Origin: Solibacter sp039934035
GTDB lineage: Bacteria; Acidobacteriota; Terriglobia; Bryobacterales; Bryobacteraceae
Reading direction: 5' to 3'
NCBI GenBank assembly: GCA_039934035.1
Contig: JBDTMZ010000011.1
Location: 1 to 64,000, forward strand
DNA length: 64,000 nt
Shown: positions 41,894 through 51,600 of the stretch, in pieces
Layout of the letters: each line of letters begins with the position of its first letter
Numbering within the stretch: the first letter of the stretch is position 1
Made by a program: the position numbers and the translations under genes
The notes under the pieces: generated by a model
Seen by the model: only the letters and a program-made list of their open reading frames with translations
Databases searched by the model: none
Told to the model about the DNA's origin: nothing

Positions 41894-43180
41894 CTACGGC
41901 TTCCCGCGCGTAATCAGGCGAGCCCCGCGATTGCGCGTGAAGTAGTTGTACACCCACTCCACAAACACCAGCAGCCGGTTTTCAAATTCCACCAGGTACA
42001 TCAGGTGCACGAAGACCCACGTGAACCACGCAAAGAAACCGGCGATGTGCACTTTACCGAACTCCGCCACCGCCTTGTTGCGCCCCACCGTTGCCAGATT
42101 GCCCTTATTGAAATAGTGGAACGGGACCGGCCCCGCGGCGCCCGCCACGCGGTTGCGAATCACTTTCGCCACGTAACTGCCCTGCTGCATGGCCACCGGC
42201 GCTACGCCCGGCAGGGGCTTGCCGCCTTGGTGCGTGAACGTAGAGAGGTCTCCCAATACGAAGATTTCGGGATGCCCCGGCACGCTCATGTCCGGTTGCA
42301 CGATGACTCGTCCCGCCCGGTCCAACTGCGCGCCCGCGCGCTCCGCCAGCACCTTTCCCATGCGCGAGGCGCGCACTCCGGCCGCCCACAGCACCGTGTG
42401 GGTGGCTATACGCTCCTGCTGCTCGCCATGGGTAATGGTCACGCCATCGCCATCGATCTGCGTGACGCGGGAATTGGTCCTCGTGCGTACGCCCAGTTGG
42501 ATGAGTTGCTTCTCCGCCTTCTCCGACAGGTCCGCGGGGAAACCGGGCAGGACGCGCCCTTCGCCCTCCACCAGCAGGATGCTGGACTCCGCCGGATCGA
42601 TGTGGCGGAAATCGTGGCGCACCGTGTCGTTGGCGATTTCGCCCAGTGCTCCCGCCAACTCCACGCCCGTCGGACCGCCCCCCACCACCACGAAGTTCAA
42701 CCACGCGCGCCGCTCCGCCGGGTCGGTCGTGCGTTCCGCCCGCTCAAACGCCAGCAGCAGCCGGCTGCGAATCTCGGTGGCGTCTTCGATGGTCTTCAAG
42801 CCGGGTGCATATTGCGCCCACTGCTCGTTGCCGAAGTAGTGGTGGGTAGCGCCGGTGGCCACCACCAGCGTGTCGTAGGGCGCCTCGCCATCCTTGAGAA
42901 TCACCTTCCGATTGGCTGCGTCGATGTCCACGACCTCGCCCAGCAGTACCTGGGTGTTGCGGTTGCCCCTCAGCACCACGCGCAAGGGCGACGCGATTTC
43001 GCCCGGCGAGAGTCCGCCGGTGGCTACCTGGTAGAGCAGGGGCTGAAAAAGATGGAAATTGCGCCGGTCGATTACCGTGACCGAGACCGGCGCCTTGCCC
43101 AGCGCTTTGGCCAGGTACAGACCGCCGAAGCCGCCCCCCACAATGACCACGCGATGAGCCGTGCCGCTTGCATTTTCCAC
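41894..43180 (-). CDS. ndh: Type II NADH dehydrogenase (NDH-2)
   Basis: 428 residues from GTG 43180, preceded by GGGAGGG; a longer start at 43246 lacks support. Two Rossmann folds: FAD motif 'VVIVGGGFGGLYLAKALG' and NADH motif 'VVVGGGPTGVELAGALGEIA'. Also 'FLFQPLLYQVATGGLSP', the membrane-associated quinone-site motif, here HLFQPLLYQVATGGLSP, and 'VFVLGDL'-type FAD loop (IFVLGDLSTF). The C-terminus has amphipathic/hydrophobic helices (FAWFTWVFVHLMYLVEFENRLLVFVEWVYNYF) for membrane attachment. Non-proton-pumping NADH:quinone oxidoreductase. Confidence 0.94.
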   Translation of the reverse strand: MENASGTAHRVVIVGGGFGGLYLAKALGKAPVSVTVIDRRNFHLFQPLLYQVATGGLSPGEIASPLRVVLRGNRNTQVLLGEVVDIDAANRKVILKDGEAPYDTLVVATGATHHYFGNEQWAQYAPGLKTIEDATEIRSRLLLAFERAERTTDPAERRAWLNFVVVGGGPTGVELAGALGEIANDTVRHDFRHIDPAESSILLVEGEGRVLPGFPADLSEKAEKQLIQLGVRTRTNSRVTQIDGDGVTITHGEQQERIATHTVLWAAGVRASRMGKVLAERAGAQLDRAGRVIVQPDMSVPGHPEIFVLGDLSTFTHQGGKPLPGVAPVAMQQGSYVAKVIRNRVAGAAGPVPFHYFNKGNLATVGRNKAVAEFGKVHIAGFFAWFTWVFVHLMYLVEFENRLLVFVEWVYNYFTRNRGARLITRGKP

Positions 43181-43296
43181 GTCGCCCTCCCTTTCTTTGG
43201 ATGATCGCCCGCCGCCGCCGGATTCCCGCTTCGTATACTGGCACACAGACGCGTATATGGTTTATACTGCCGATTCGGACGCGTGGAGCGAACACT

Positions 43297-43404
43297 ATGA
43301 CCCAAGGTACAGTGCAGTTGATTGCCGGGATTCTGTGCGTGGTCCTGATCGGCATCATCCTTCTCAGACGCAAAGGCAAGAAGAAAGAAGAAGACGATTT
43401 CTAA
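43297..43404 (+). CDS. 35-residue single-pass membrane peptide
   Basis: ATG 43297 with GGAG eight bases upstream encodes MTQGTVQLIAGILCVVLIGI, then ILLRRKGKKKEEDDF: one transmembrane helix followed by a strongly charged cytoplasmic tail. The Lys/Arg cluster next to an acidic end resembles other short membrane peptides that modulate partners. A TATACT box lies at 43263-43268. The gene sits between ndh (divergent) and the secreted-protein gene at 43413, eight bases downstream, and is likely cotranscribed with it. I do not recognise a named family. Confidence 0.68.
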   Translation: MTQGTVQLIAGILCVVLIGIILLRRKGKKKEEDDF

Positions 43405-43412
43405 ATCACACC

Positions 43413-44462
43413 GTGCGGTGTAAGTTGCTCCACTTCGCCTGTGCCGCCGTCTGCTCCACTGCCGCGGCAGGGCAGGGTCCCCCACCGGCCAACCCGCGGC
43501 AGGACGCAGCCGCTATCGTGGCCGGTGTCCGCGAGCGTATACGGACCCACATGCATGACTACGTGACCCGGCTGCCGGATTACACCTGCCGCATCACGCT
43601 GGAACGTTTCAAGCGGCTGAAAGCGAATGTGGCGTTTGAACTGAGCGATCGCCTCCGCCTCGAAGTGGCCTATACGGGCGGCCAGGAAATGTACTCCTGG
43701 CCTGGCGACGCCCGCTTCGAGGCCGGCATTGAAGATCTCCTCCCCGGCCACGGCATGGTTTCTAACGGCAGCTATGCCTTGCACGTGAAGAATCTTTTCC
43801 TACGCGATGTAGCGGAGTTCAGCGGGCCCGCGACGGACATCTGCGACGGGCAGACGTGTCTGCGGCTGGAATTTCTGATCCCCGCCGTGAACAGCGGCTA
43901 CGCCCTGTCGGCCGGAGGCGGCAGTGCCCCCGCGCCGCTCGCCGGTTTTGCGTGGTTCCACCCTGAGACTTTCGATATTCAGCGCCTGGAAGTGCGCGTG
44001 GACCAGCCTCCGCGTGGCGTTCGCATCGCCTCCACGCGCGAGACCACAACCTACCAGCGCGCCAGGATCGGTGACGTGGAATTCGTCGTGCCCGCCACCT
44101 CCGAATTGCTGCTCCGCGATCGCAATGGCGTCGAACTGTGGAATCGCACGCGCTTCGACCAATACCGCCGCTATGCCGGTTCAGCGACGCTGACTTTCGG
44201 GGGCATGGAAACACCAGTGCAATCCGCCACGCCCGCGCCGGCGGCAGCATCGGACAAGGGGCCCGCGACTCTCGATGCCGATATCACGGAGGAGGCCGCG
44301 ATCGGCGACCCCTTCACGGTCACCACCTCGACAGGAGCGAAGCTCACCGGTCGCATCGAGGACATGCGCCGCACCGGGAACGCCTGGTTCGTGGAACTGA
44401 AGTTAGGCAATCTCCATAAAGGCCAGCGGCTGCCGATCAAGCGGGGCACGAGGATCAGGTAG
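43413..44462 (+). CDS. Secreted hypothetical protein, related to the gene at 41114
   Basis: 349 residues from GTG 43413; signal peptide VRCKLLHFACAAVCSTAAAGQ. Mature N-terminus 'VRERIRTHMHDYVTRLPDYTCRITLERFKRL' parallels the product of 41114-41890. A long beta-rich middle region follows ('GGQEMYSWPGDARFEAGIEDLLPGHGMVSNGSYALHVKNLFL', 'WFHPETFDIQRLEVRVD', 'VEFVVPATSELLLRDRNGVELWNRTRFDQYRRYAGSATLTFG'). After an Ala/Pro linker, a C-terminal 60-residue beta domain ('AAIGDPFTVTTSTGAKLTGRIEDM..FVELKLGNLHKGQRLPIKRG') looks SH3-like. Probably periplasmic or surface; function unknown. Confidence 0.82.
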   Translation: MRCKLLHFACAAVCSTAAAGQGPPPANPRQDAAAIVAGVRERIRTHMHDYVTRLPDYTCRITLERFKRLKANVAFELSDRLRLEVAYTGGQEMYSWPGDARFEAGIEDLLPGHGMVSNGSYALHVKNLFLRDVAEFSGPATDICDGQTCLRLEFLIPAVNSGYALSAGGGSAPAPLAGFAWFHPETFDIQRLEVRVDQPPRGVRIASTRETTTYQRARIGDVEFVVPATSELLLRDRNGVELWNRTRFDQYRRYAGSATLTFGGMETPVQSATPAPAAASDKGPATLDADITEEAAIGDPFTVTTSTGAKLTGRIEDMRRTGNAWFVELKLGNLHKGQRLPIKRGTRIR

Positions 44463-44470
44463 GGAAAGGA

Positions 44471-44760
44471 GTTATCAGTTATCAGTTATCAGTTTTCAGT
44501 CTTCAGTCAGGATGAGGCGATCCCGCTCCGCCCGTGGCGAGGCTGAAACCTGACAGCTCGTCCGAGCCCGCCACGCCGGTGGCGATACTGAACTGAAAAC
44601 TGATTGCAGGGAGTTAGTTATCAGTTTTCAGTGTTCAGTGTTCAGTCGGAGGGGGCGATCCGCCGGCGCCGGAGGCCAGCCGAAAGCTGAGCGCTGATAG
44701 CGGAAAGCTCGTCCGAGCCCGCCACGCCGGAGGCGAGAGTGAACTGAAAACTGATTACTG
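44471..44760. repeat. Tandem pair of ~151-bp repeats with ATCAGTTTTCAGT inverted ends
   Basis: Two diverged units with a period of 151 bp (core AGCTCGTCCGAGCCCGCCAC at 44555 and again at 44706). Each unit begins with GTTATCAGTTTTCAGT-type sequence and ends in its reverse complement GAACTGAAAACTGATT, so each can fold into a long hairpin. Simple TTATCAG/TTTCAGT iterations flank the ends. Short related pieces (CAGCTGTCAGCGATTAGC, 'AAGCTGAAAGCTCAGA') occur at 21905-21955. It resembles MITE/REP-like elements; no gene lies inside. Confidence 0.75.
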
Positions 44761-44768
44761 AAAACTGA

Positions 44769-45617
44769 TTACTCCTTCTTCAGGTCCAACACTTCATTCA
44801 TCGCGCCCTGCCGGTATCCCTCCAGATCGAGCGTCACATACTTGAAGCCGAGCTTCTTGAAAATCTCCGTGAAGCGCGCCGCCATCTCCAGCGTCATCGC
44901 CCGCGCCATCTCTTCCCGCGAGATTTCCAGCCGTACCACCTCGCCGTGGAAGCGTACGCGGAACTGGCGGAAGCCGAGCGCCTTTATCTCTTCTTCTCCA
45001 GTCTCCACAGTCTTGATGGTCTGAATGGTCACAGGAGTCCCGTAGGGAATCCGCGAACTTAAACAGGCCGACGCCGGACGGTCCCACGTGGGTAGCCCCG
45101 CGAGACGCGAGAGTTCCCGAATGTCCGCCTTCCTCAGGCCCGCATCGGCCAGGGGCGCCGCTACCTGATGCTGCTTGGCCGCGCCCTGTCCGGGGCGGTA
45201 ATCGCCTAGATCGTCGACGTTCACGCCGTAGATGATGTGTTCGTAGCCGCGGTCCCGCCCCACCACTTCCAATCGCGTAAACAGTTCGTCCTTGCAATGG
45301 AAACAGCGGTCAGGCCCATTGCGCACGTAATCGGGATTTTCGAATTCCTTCGTCTCCACGTATTCGTGCCGGATGCCGAACTTCTGTACGAAGGCTTCGG
45401 CATCGCGCTTGTGCGACTCGGGCAGGGAAGCAGAGTCCGCCGTGATGGCCACGGCATTCTCCCCCAGCGCCTGATGCGCCGCCCACGCCAGATAGGCGGA
45501 ATCCGTGCCGCCAGAGAACGCGACGATCACGCGCTCCATCGCGGCGAGATTCGAAAGTAGCTTGCGCTCTTTCTCTTCGATCGCGCCGCGGAGTGTTAAG
45601 TCGATGAGTGCCGCCAT
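44769..45617 (-). CDS. larE: ATP-dependent sacrificial sulfur transferase LarE-like
   Basis: 282 residues of the PP-loop ATPase superfamily: 'VIVAFSGGTDSAYLAWAAHQALG' holds the PP-loop SGGTDS. LarE-typical 'DRCFHCKDELFTRL', 'YGVNVDDLGDYRPGQGAAKQHQVAAPLADAGLRKADIRELSRLAGLPTWDRPASACLSSRIPYG' follow; the Cys in ACLSSR is at the position of the sulfur-donating Cys of the family. LarE builds the nickel-pincer nucleotide cofactor of lactate racemase. The other lar genes (B, C, A) are not here. Starts 19 bp after gyrA. Confidence 0.9.
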   Translation of the reverse strand: MAALIDLTLRGAIEEKERKLLSNLAAMERVIVAFSGGTDSAYLAWAAHQALGENAVAITADSASLPESHKRDAEAFVQKFGIRHEYVETKEFENPDYVRNGPDRCFHCKDELFTRLEVVGRDRGYEHIIYGVNVDDLGDYRPGQGAAKQHQVAAPLADAGLRKADIRELSRLAGLPTWDRPASACLSSRIPYGTPVTIQTIKTVETGEEEIKALGFRQFRVRFHGEVVRLEISREEMARAMTLEMAARFTEIFKKLGFKYVTLDLEGYRQGAMNEVLDLKKE

Positions 45618-45636
45618 AGCGTCCTACTCCAGTGTA

Positions 45637-48177
45637 TTACTGGAGCGGCAGAATGTCCGTTCCCTCGGGCGGGGGCTCTTCAGCTTCCGGCAGCACACTG
45701 GACGCTGCCACCTTGTCGCCTTCTTCCAGCGATACCAGCCGCACGCCCTGCGCCGACCGGCCCGACTGCCGGATGGTAGACGATTCGATGCGGATAATCT
45801 TACCGTTCTGGCTGACAATCATCACATCGGAATCCTCGCTCACCAGAAGCACTCCCACCACCTTGCCCGTCTTCGTGGTGGTTTTCATGTTGATCACGCC
45901 CTTGCCGCCGCGCGACGTCAAGCGGTAGGTGCCGAGCGGGGTACGCTTGCCATAGCCGTTTTCGGCGATGGAGAGCAGCAGCCCTTCCTCTTCCAGCACT
46001 TCCATACCGATCAGGTAATCGTCCTTGGCCAACGTCATGGCGCGCACTCCGCGAGCCTGCCGGCCCATGCCGCGCACATCGTCTTCGCGGAAGCGGATCG
46101 CCTGGCCTTCGTGCGAAGCCAGGAAAATGTAGTTGACGCCGTTGGTGATCTTCGCCCCGATCAATTCATCCCCGTCATCGAGCGACACCGCGATGATGCC
46201 GCGCGACATCGGGTTGTCGAACTCCGTCAGTTCGCTCTTCTTGATCACGCCATGCTTGGTCACCATCACCACGAACTGGTCGGCCACGAAATCCTTCACG
46301 CTGAGGAAGGCCCGCGCCTCTTCGTCCGGCTGTAAATTAATCAGGTTGGTGAGGTGCTTGCCCTTGCCCGTGGTGCTCGCGTCGGGAATCTCGTACGCCT
46401 TCAGCCAGTAGACCCGCCCGCGCGTTGTGAAGATCAACAGATAGCTGTGCGTCGATGCCACAATCAGCCGTTCCACGAAATCTTCCGCGCGCGTGCCCAT
46501 GCCGATGCGGCCCTTGCCGCCGCGCGTCTGCCTGCGGTACGTATCGACCGCGGTGCGCTTCAGGTATCCGCCGCGCGTCACCGTGATCGCCACATCTTCC
46601 ACGCTGACCAGGTCCTCGAGTTTGATCTCGCCCGTGTCCTCGATGATCTGCGTGCGGCGTTCGTCGCCGTAGGACTTCTGCACGTCCTTCAGTTCCTTGA
46701 CGATCAATGCGCGCAGCACCGTATCCGACCCCAGAATCTCCAGGTACTCCGCAATGCGCCGCTGAATGTCGGCCAGTTCGTCCAGGATCTTCTGCTGCTC
46801 CATCCCGGTCAGGCGCTGCAACTGCAATTCGATGATTGCCTGCGCCTGCTTCTCGCTGAACTGGAAGGCCGAGATCAAACCCTCGCGCGCCTCCCGCGGC
46901 AGTTTGGCGGCGCGGATAATGCGAATGACTTCGTCCAGAAGATCCAGAGCCTTCTGGAAACCCAACAAAATGTGCTCGCGCTCGCGAGCTTTGCGCAGTT
47001 CAAACTCGGTACGCCGGCGGACCACTTCGATCCGGTGATCGATGAAGAACTTGATGCAATCGACCAGGCCCAGTTCACGCGGCTGCCCGTTGACAATCGA
47101 CAGCATGATGATGCCGAAACCAATCTGCAACTGCGTGTGCTTGTACAGGTTGTTGAGCACCACTTCAGCCTGCTCGCCGCGCTTCAGTTCGAACACGATG
47201 CGCATGCCGTCGCGGTCGCTCTCGTCGCGAATGTCGCTGATGCCTTCGATTTTCTTCTCGTTGATCAGCCCCGACGTGGCTTCGATCAGGCGCGACTTGT
47301 TCACCTGGTACGGGATTTCCGTGACCACGATCTGCTCGCGATCTTTCGGCATCTTCTCGATGGAGGCCTTGGCCCGCAGTTTCAACTGCCCGCGGCCCGT
47401 CATATAGGCCTGCAGAATACCCTGCCGGCCGAGAATGAAGCCGCCGGTGGGAAAATCGGGACCCTCCACGAATTCCATGATCTTGGCCAGCCCCGCGCTG
47501 GGGTGCTGGATCATGTGAATCGTGGCATTGATGATTTCCGTGAGATTGTGCGGCGGGAAATTGGTGGCCATGCCCACCGCGATGCCGCTCGAACCGTTCA
47601 CCAGCAGGTTCGGCACGCGCGTCGGCAGAACTTCCGGTTCCGATTCGCTATCGTCGTAATTCGGCTTGAAATCGACCGTTTCCTTGTCGATGTCTTCCAG
47701 CAGCGCGGTCGCCACGCGGGAGAGGCGGGCCTCGGTATAACGCATCGCCGCCGGCGGGTCGCCATCCACCGAGCCGAAATTGCCCTGGCCTTCCACCAGC
47801 GGATAGCGCATCGCGAAAGGCTGCGCCATGCGGACCAACGAATCGTAGATCGCCGAGTCGCCGTGCGGATGGTATTTCCCCATCACCTGGCCGGTGATCT
47901 TGGCCGATTTGGTGGTCGGACGGTTGGGCGTGAGGCCCATTTCCGACATGCCATAAAGGATACGCCGGTGCACCGGCTTGAGTCCGTCACGGATGTCCGG
48001 CAGCGCGCGGCCGATGATTACGCTCATAGCGTAATCCAGGTAAGACCGCTGCATCTCGTCTTCGATGTTTACCGAGATGATGTTCTTATTGCCGCCGTCG
48101 CCCATTCCGGGCAAATTGCTCTGTCCGTCCGGGGGTGGCGCAGGCGGTCCCTGCGGTGGTAATTCCTGGTCTGCCAA
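45637..48177 (-). CDS. gyrA: DNA gyrase subunit A
   Basis: 846 residues, type IIA topoisomerase. A Pro/Gly-rich N-terminal extension (about 30 residues) precedes 'ISVNIEDEMQRSYLDYAMSVIIGRALPDIRDGLKPVHRRIL'. Quinolone region 'GKYHPHGDSAIYDSLVRMAQPF' has the sensitive-type Ser and Asp (GDSAIYD). Active-site Tyr in 'AMRYTEARLS'. The C-terminal pinwheel contains the GyrA box as QTRGGKG, with two blade repeats each 'RGGYLKRT..', 'GRQARGVRAMTL'. The ATG at 48177 follows GAGGAG; a TACAAT -10 box is visible at 48205-48210 (minus strand). gyrB is elsewhere. Confidence 0.97.
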   Translation of the reverse strand: MADQELPPQGPPAPPPDGQSNLPGMGDGGNKNIISVNIEDEMQRSYLDYAMSVIIGRALPDIRDGLKPVHRRILYGMSEMGLTPNRPTTKSAKITGQVMGKYHPHGDSAIYDSLVRMAQPFAMRYPLVEGQGNFGSVDGDPPAAMRYTEARLSRVATALLEDIDKETVDFKPNYDDSESEPEVLPTRVPNLLVNGSSGIAVGMATNFPPHNLTEIINATIHMIQHPSAGLAKIMEFVEGPDFPTGGFILGRQGILQAYMTGRGQLKLRAKASIEKMPKDREQIVVTEIPYQVNKSRLIEATSGLINEKKIEGISDIRDESDRDGMRIVFELKRGEQAEVVLNNLYKHTQLQIGFGIIMLSIVNGQPRELGLVDCIKFFIDHRIEVVRRRTEFELRKAREREHILLGFQKALDLLDEVIRIIRAAKLPREAREGLISAFQFSEKQAQAIIELQLQRLTGMEQQKILDELADIQRRIAEYLEILGSDTVLRALIVKELKDVQKSYGDERRTQIIEDTGEIKLEDLVSVEDVAITVTRGGYLKRTAVDTYRRQTRGGKGRIGMGTRAEDFVERLIVASTHSYLLIFTTRGRVYWLKAYEIPDASTTGKGKHLTNLINLQPDEEARAFLSVKDFVADQFVVMVTKHGVIKKSELTEFDNPMSRGIIAVSLDDGDELIGAKITNGVNYIFLASHEGQAIRFREDDVRGMGRQARGVRAMTLAKDDYLIGMEVLEEEGLLLSIAENGYGKRTPLGTYRLTSRGGKGVINMKTTTKTGKVVGVLLVSEDSDVMIVSQNGKIIRIESSTIRQSGRSAQGVRLVSLEEGDKVAASSVLPEAEEPPPEGTDILPLQ

Positions 48178-48611
48178 GGTTGCTCCTCAGATGTGTTAAG
48201 TCTTATTGTACCAAGAATTTAGTCCGCAATCCTGTTTCTGGAAATAGGCAGAAACGGGGGCCTGCGTTCCCTGCCGTTAAACCCCCCAATTTGGCGCTCA
48301 CCGAGAAGTGCAAAATCACACTGGACGCAGCGCGATTTCCCACCTTGTCACCAACCACCCGCAATGTGCGTCAATAGTAGTGAATGCCAGATTGGCTAAT
48401 GTTCGTTTTGATCCCGTTGGGGTATTTTGCCTTGATGCGGTGGGTGCTGCCCAGATTGGGCGTGCAAACTTGAATGTCCGATTCTTGCGGGACCGGGTCT
48501 CGGTCTCAAAAAGAAGAGGCGGACCCACTTCGTCCGCCTCCGCATAAGGGGAACATCGAAAACCTATAAGCGCCGCCGCATTCATCCGAGGACGACCGTC
48601 TATGGTCCTCC
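48178..48611. other. 434-bp interval: gyrA promoter side and TonB-receptor terminator
   Basis: Contains the -10-like TACAAT of gyrA on the minus strand (48205-48210) near the gyrA end and the receptor terminator (48508-48540) near the other. The roughly 290 bp between them hold nothing I can name. Confidence 0.5.
48508..48540 (-). terminator. Rho-independent terminator of the second TonB-dependent receptor gene
   Basis: On the minus strand: a perfect 9-bp stem GAGGCGGAC / GTCCGCCTC (plus-strand arms 48516-48524 and 48532-48540) with a 7-base loop, followed by TTCTTTTTG. It lies 72 bp beyond the receptor stop at 48612. Confidence 0.88.
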
Positions 48612-51600
48612 TCAGAATAGGAAACGCAGGCTCATCTGCAGACGCCGCGCGTAGTTGTTCATCGTGGAAGCGCTGATCTGCCCGAAGCCGGTGTCCTTCG
48701 CGGTCTGGGCCGTGGTGAGGGTCATGTTCGGATTCGGGAATAGGGGATGATTCGCCAGGTTTAGTGCCTCGGCGCGGAACTCCAGGTTCTTGCCTTCGGT
48801 GATCCGTGTCTGCTTAATGACCGCGACATCGACGTTGTTCTGGCGCGGTCCACGGATTTGCGAGAAGCGCAGCGGCCACGTGCGCACCTGGTTGGCCAAC
48901 AGTTGCCTGGTGGTCCCGGCCTCGAAATTCGCCACGTTGAACCAGTGATCGGGACTGCGCTGTCCCAGCGGCAGCACGATATCGGCCGGGTTGCCGTAGT
49001 ATAAGGCGTTATTCCATTGCAGCGGGAAGCCGCTCTGCAGGCTCCAGATGCCGGAAATTTCCCATCCGCCCACCAGCCGTTCGACCAGACCGCTGGTGCT
49101 GTTCAGGAAGTGCCGCCCCTTGCCGAACGGTAGCGCCCATACGCTCGAAATATTGATGCGATGCGGGGCGTCCGCGTCGGAAATCTCCTCGATCGGGCGG
49201 AGGTCCGATGGATTCAGCAGATTAACGGCTTGCTGCCATTTCTGGTACGTATAGCTTCCCTGGACCGTGAAGCCCTTGCTGAAGCGCTTGCTCGCCGTGA
49301 ACTGAAAGCTGTGGTACCAGGCGTAGCCCGTGTTCTCCGTGGCGTTGATCGCGTTGGAGCCGAACGCCGGGAATGGGGATAGCAGCGTCTGCCGGTTCGT
49401 CGTCGTGCTGGTGTAGATTCCCTGGGTGTTGCCCGGCACCAGGTTATACAACGGGTTGGCAATGTTCTGCGTGAGATACGCGTTGTACACGTCGTCGCGC
49501 GTCTTCATCGTGCTCAGGTATTTGAAGGGCAGGGTATTGATGTTGCGCGTGAGCTCGATGTGGTTGGTCTTGTTGCCGATGTAGTCCGCCTGCAGCAGGA
49601 AACTGCCTATCTGGCGCTGCAAGCTGGCTTCCCAACGCGTGGTGATCGGGATCTTCGGAGACTGATTGAAGTACGAGAGACCCTGTCCCAGGTACGTTTG
49701 CAGCCCGGCAGCGCTACCTACCGCCTCCGCCACTCCGGTCGGGAATGGGTTCGCCATCGTGGCGGCAAACGTCAGGCCGTTGTCCCGGCTCACTGTCATG
49801 GCGGTGTTCTGCGTGAAGCCCTGCTGGATCACGTCGCCCCGGCGCTCGCCGAGGAAGCCCGCGAACATGCCCATACCCGTGCGCAGCACGGTCTTGTTAT
49901 CCAATTGATAGGCGATACCCAGGCGCGGCATGAACACGTTCTTCGGCGTGTGGTACAGGCCGCCGCCGTTGCCGTTCTCTCCCGCGAACGTCATGCCGCC
50001 CTTCAGCACCAGCGCGCTTGGCGGAAGTTCCGCGAAACCACCCGAAAGCGTCGGGTAGATGCTCGCGTATGCCGCCTGTGCCGCCGCCGATATCGGCTGC
50101 GTGTAGCTGGTCAGGAAGTCCAGCGTGCTGCGATTGTACCGTTCGTGCAGCGGCGTCTCGAATTCGTACCGCAGGCCGAGATTGACCGTCAACTTGGGCG
50201 TCAACTTCCAATCGTCCTGCACGAAGAAACCCCACGAACCGGATTGCTCGATGTAATCGCTCTGCCGCGTGATGCTGCCCGAATCGGGCTTGCCCAACAG
50301 GAACGCCGCGATGGATTGACCGATGCCGTTCGTCGACCCGGCCGTGTTGTCAAACTGTCCGCGCGTCCACGTCGTGCCAAAAGTGAACTGCACCGTCTGC
50401 TGATTGCTCTTGAAGCTGTCCGCTTCCTGATACACGCGATATTCGAAGCCCGTGCGCACCGAGTGCTTGCCCGCCGACTTGGTCAGCGTCGCAGCCACCG
50501 TGTGATTGTTGACCGGACGCCGCTCGTTGGTGTGGCCATTGCCGATGTAGCTCGTGCTCGCGTAGTTGATGCGAGGGAAACGCACCTGATCCGGCGGCAC
50601 TTGGGCGATGAACTGCGGTGAGAACTTGAGCGAAGCCAAGTCGAAGCCTACCGCGGACTCCGGCTGGTCGCCGCCGCGGATGAACCGGTTGTAGCTGTAG
50701 CGCGTGTTCAACAATACCGTCGGCGTAATCGTCGCCACATGGTCGAACGCCGCTGAGTACGCGTAAAAGTAAAACTGATCGCCCACGAACGCGTTCTTGA
50801 AATATTCGTTGTACGTGCTGTTGCGAATGTATTTGGAATAGCGCACGAAGAAGCGCTGCTTGTCGCCGAGGTTCTGGTCGATACGGCCCGTTACGTTGTA
50901 ATACTTGGCCTTTTCCGCCGTGGTCGCGTCCTGATAATTCGACAGGCCCAACGGATCGCCGGGCGTGGTTTCCGTCTTCGGGTAGTAGTTCATGATCGCC
51001 TTACCCACCGGGTCGAATTGGTTCGACGGAATCACGTTATTCGGGAACGGCGTCGATTGAATGCGCCCGCCGGCGATCGCCTGCCGCGTGCTGGGATCGT
51101 AAATCGTGATCCGCGAAGTTGCAGGAATGATCTTGTCGGAAAGCAGCGCCGAGAAATCGCCGCCCTGCATCGCGGGCGTCGGTATCGTGTTCGTCGTGTC
51201 GTCGTGACGCGGGCGGGAATCGCGAATGCCCTCGTAGCCAAACAGGAAGAACGTCTTGTTCTTGCCGTTGTACAGTTTCGGGAACCATACCGGGCCGCTC
51301 AACGAACCGCCCCACCGGTTGAACAAAAAGTCCGGCCGCGGGGTGCCTGCTTTATTCAGGAAAAAATCGTTGGCCCAGAAACTCGGGCGCTGGAAGCTGT
51401 AGTTCACGCTGCCGTGCAGATTGTTGGTGCCGCTCTTGATGCTGATTGTCGTCACGCCGCCCTGCGTCTGCCCAAACCCCGCATCGAACGTGTTGGTCTG
51501 CACCTTGAATTCCTGCACGATGTCCGTCATGGGCACGTATGACGCCGTCACTTCGTTGCCGTTCGCCGTCGCCGTCGCGGGCGCGCCGTCAATCGTGATG

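Noticed and set aside
44471..44760. CRISPR array
   Set aside because: Only two diverged 151-bp units, no uniform spacers, no cas genes.
46354..48162. Long open frame (about 600 codons) antisense to gyrA
   Set aside because: Arg/His/Gln-rich low-complexity composition typical of an antisense shadow; gyrA is unmistakable.
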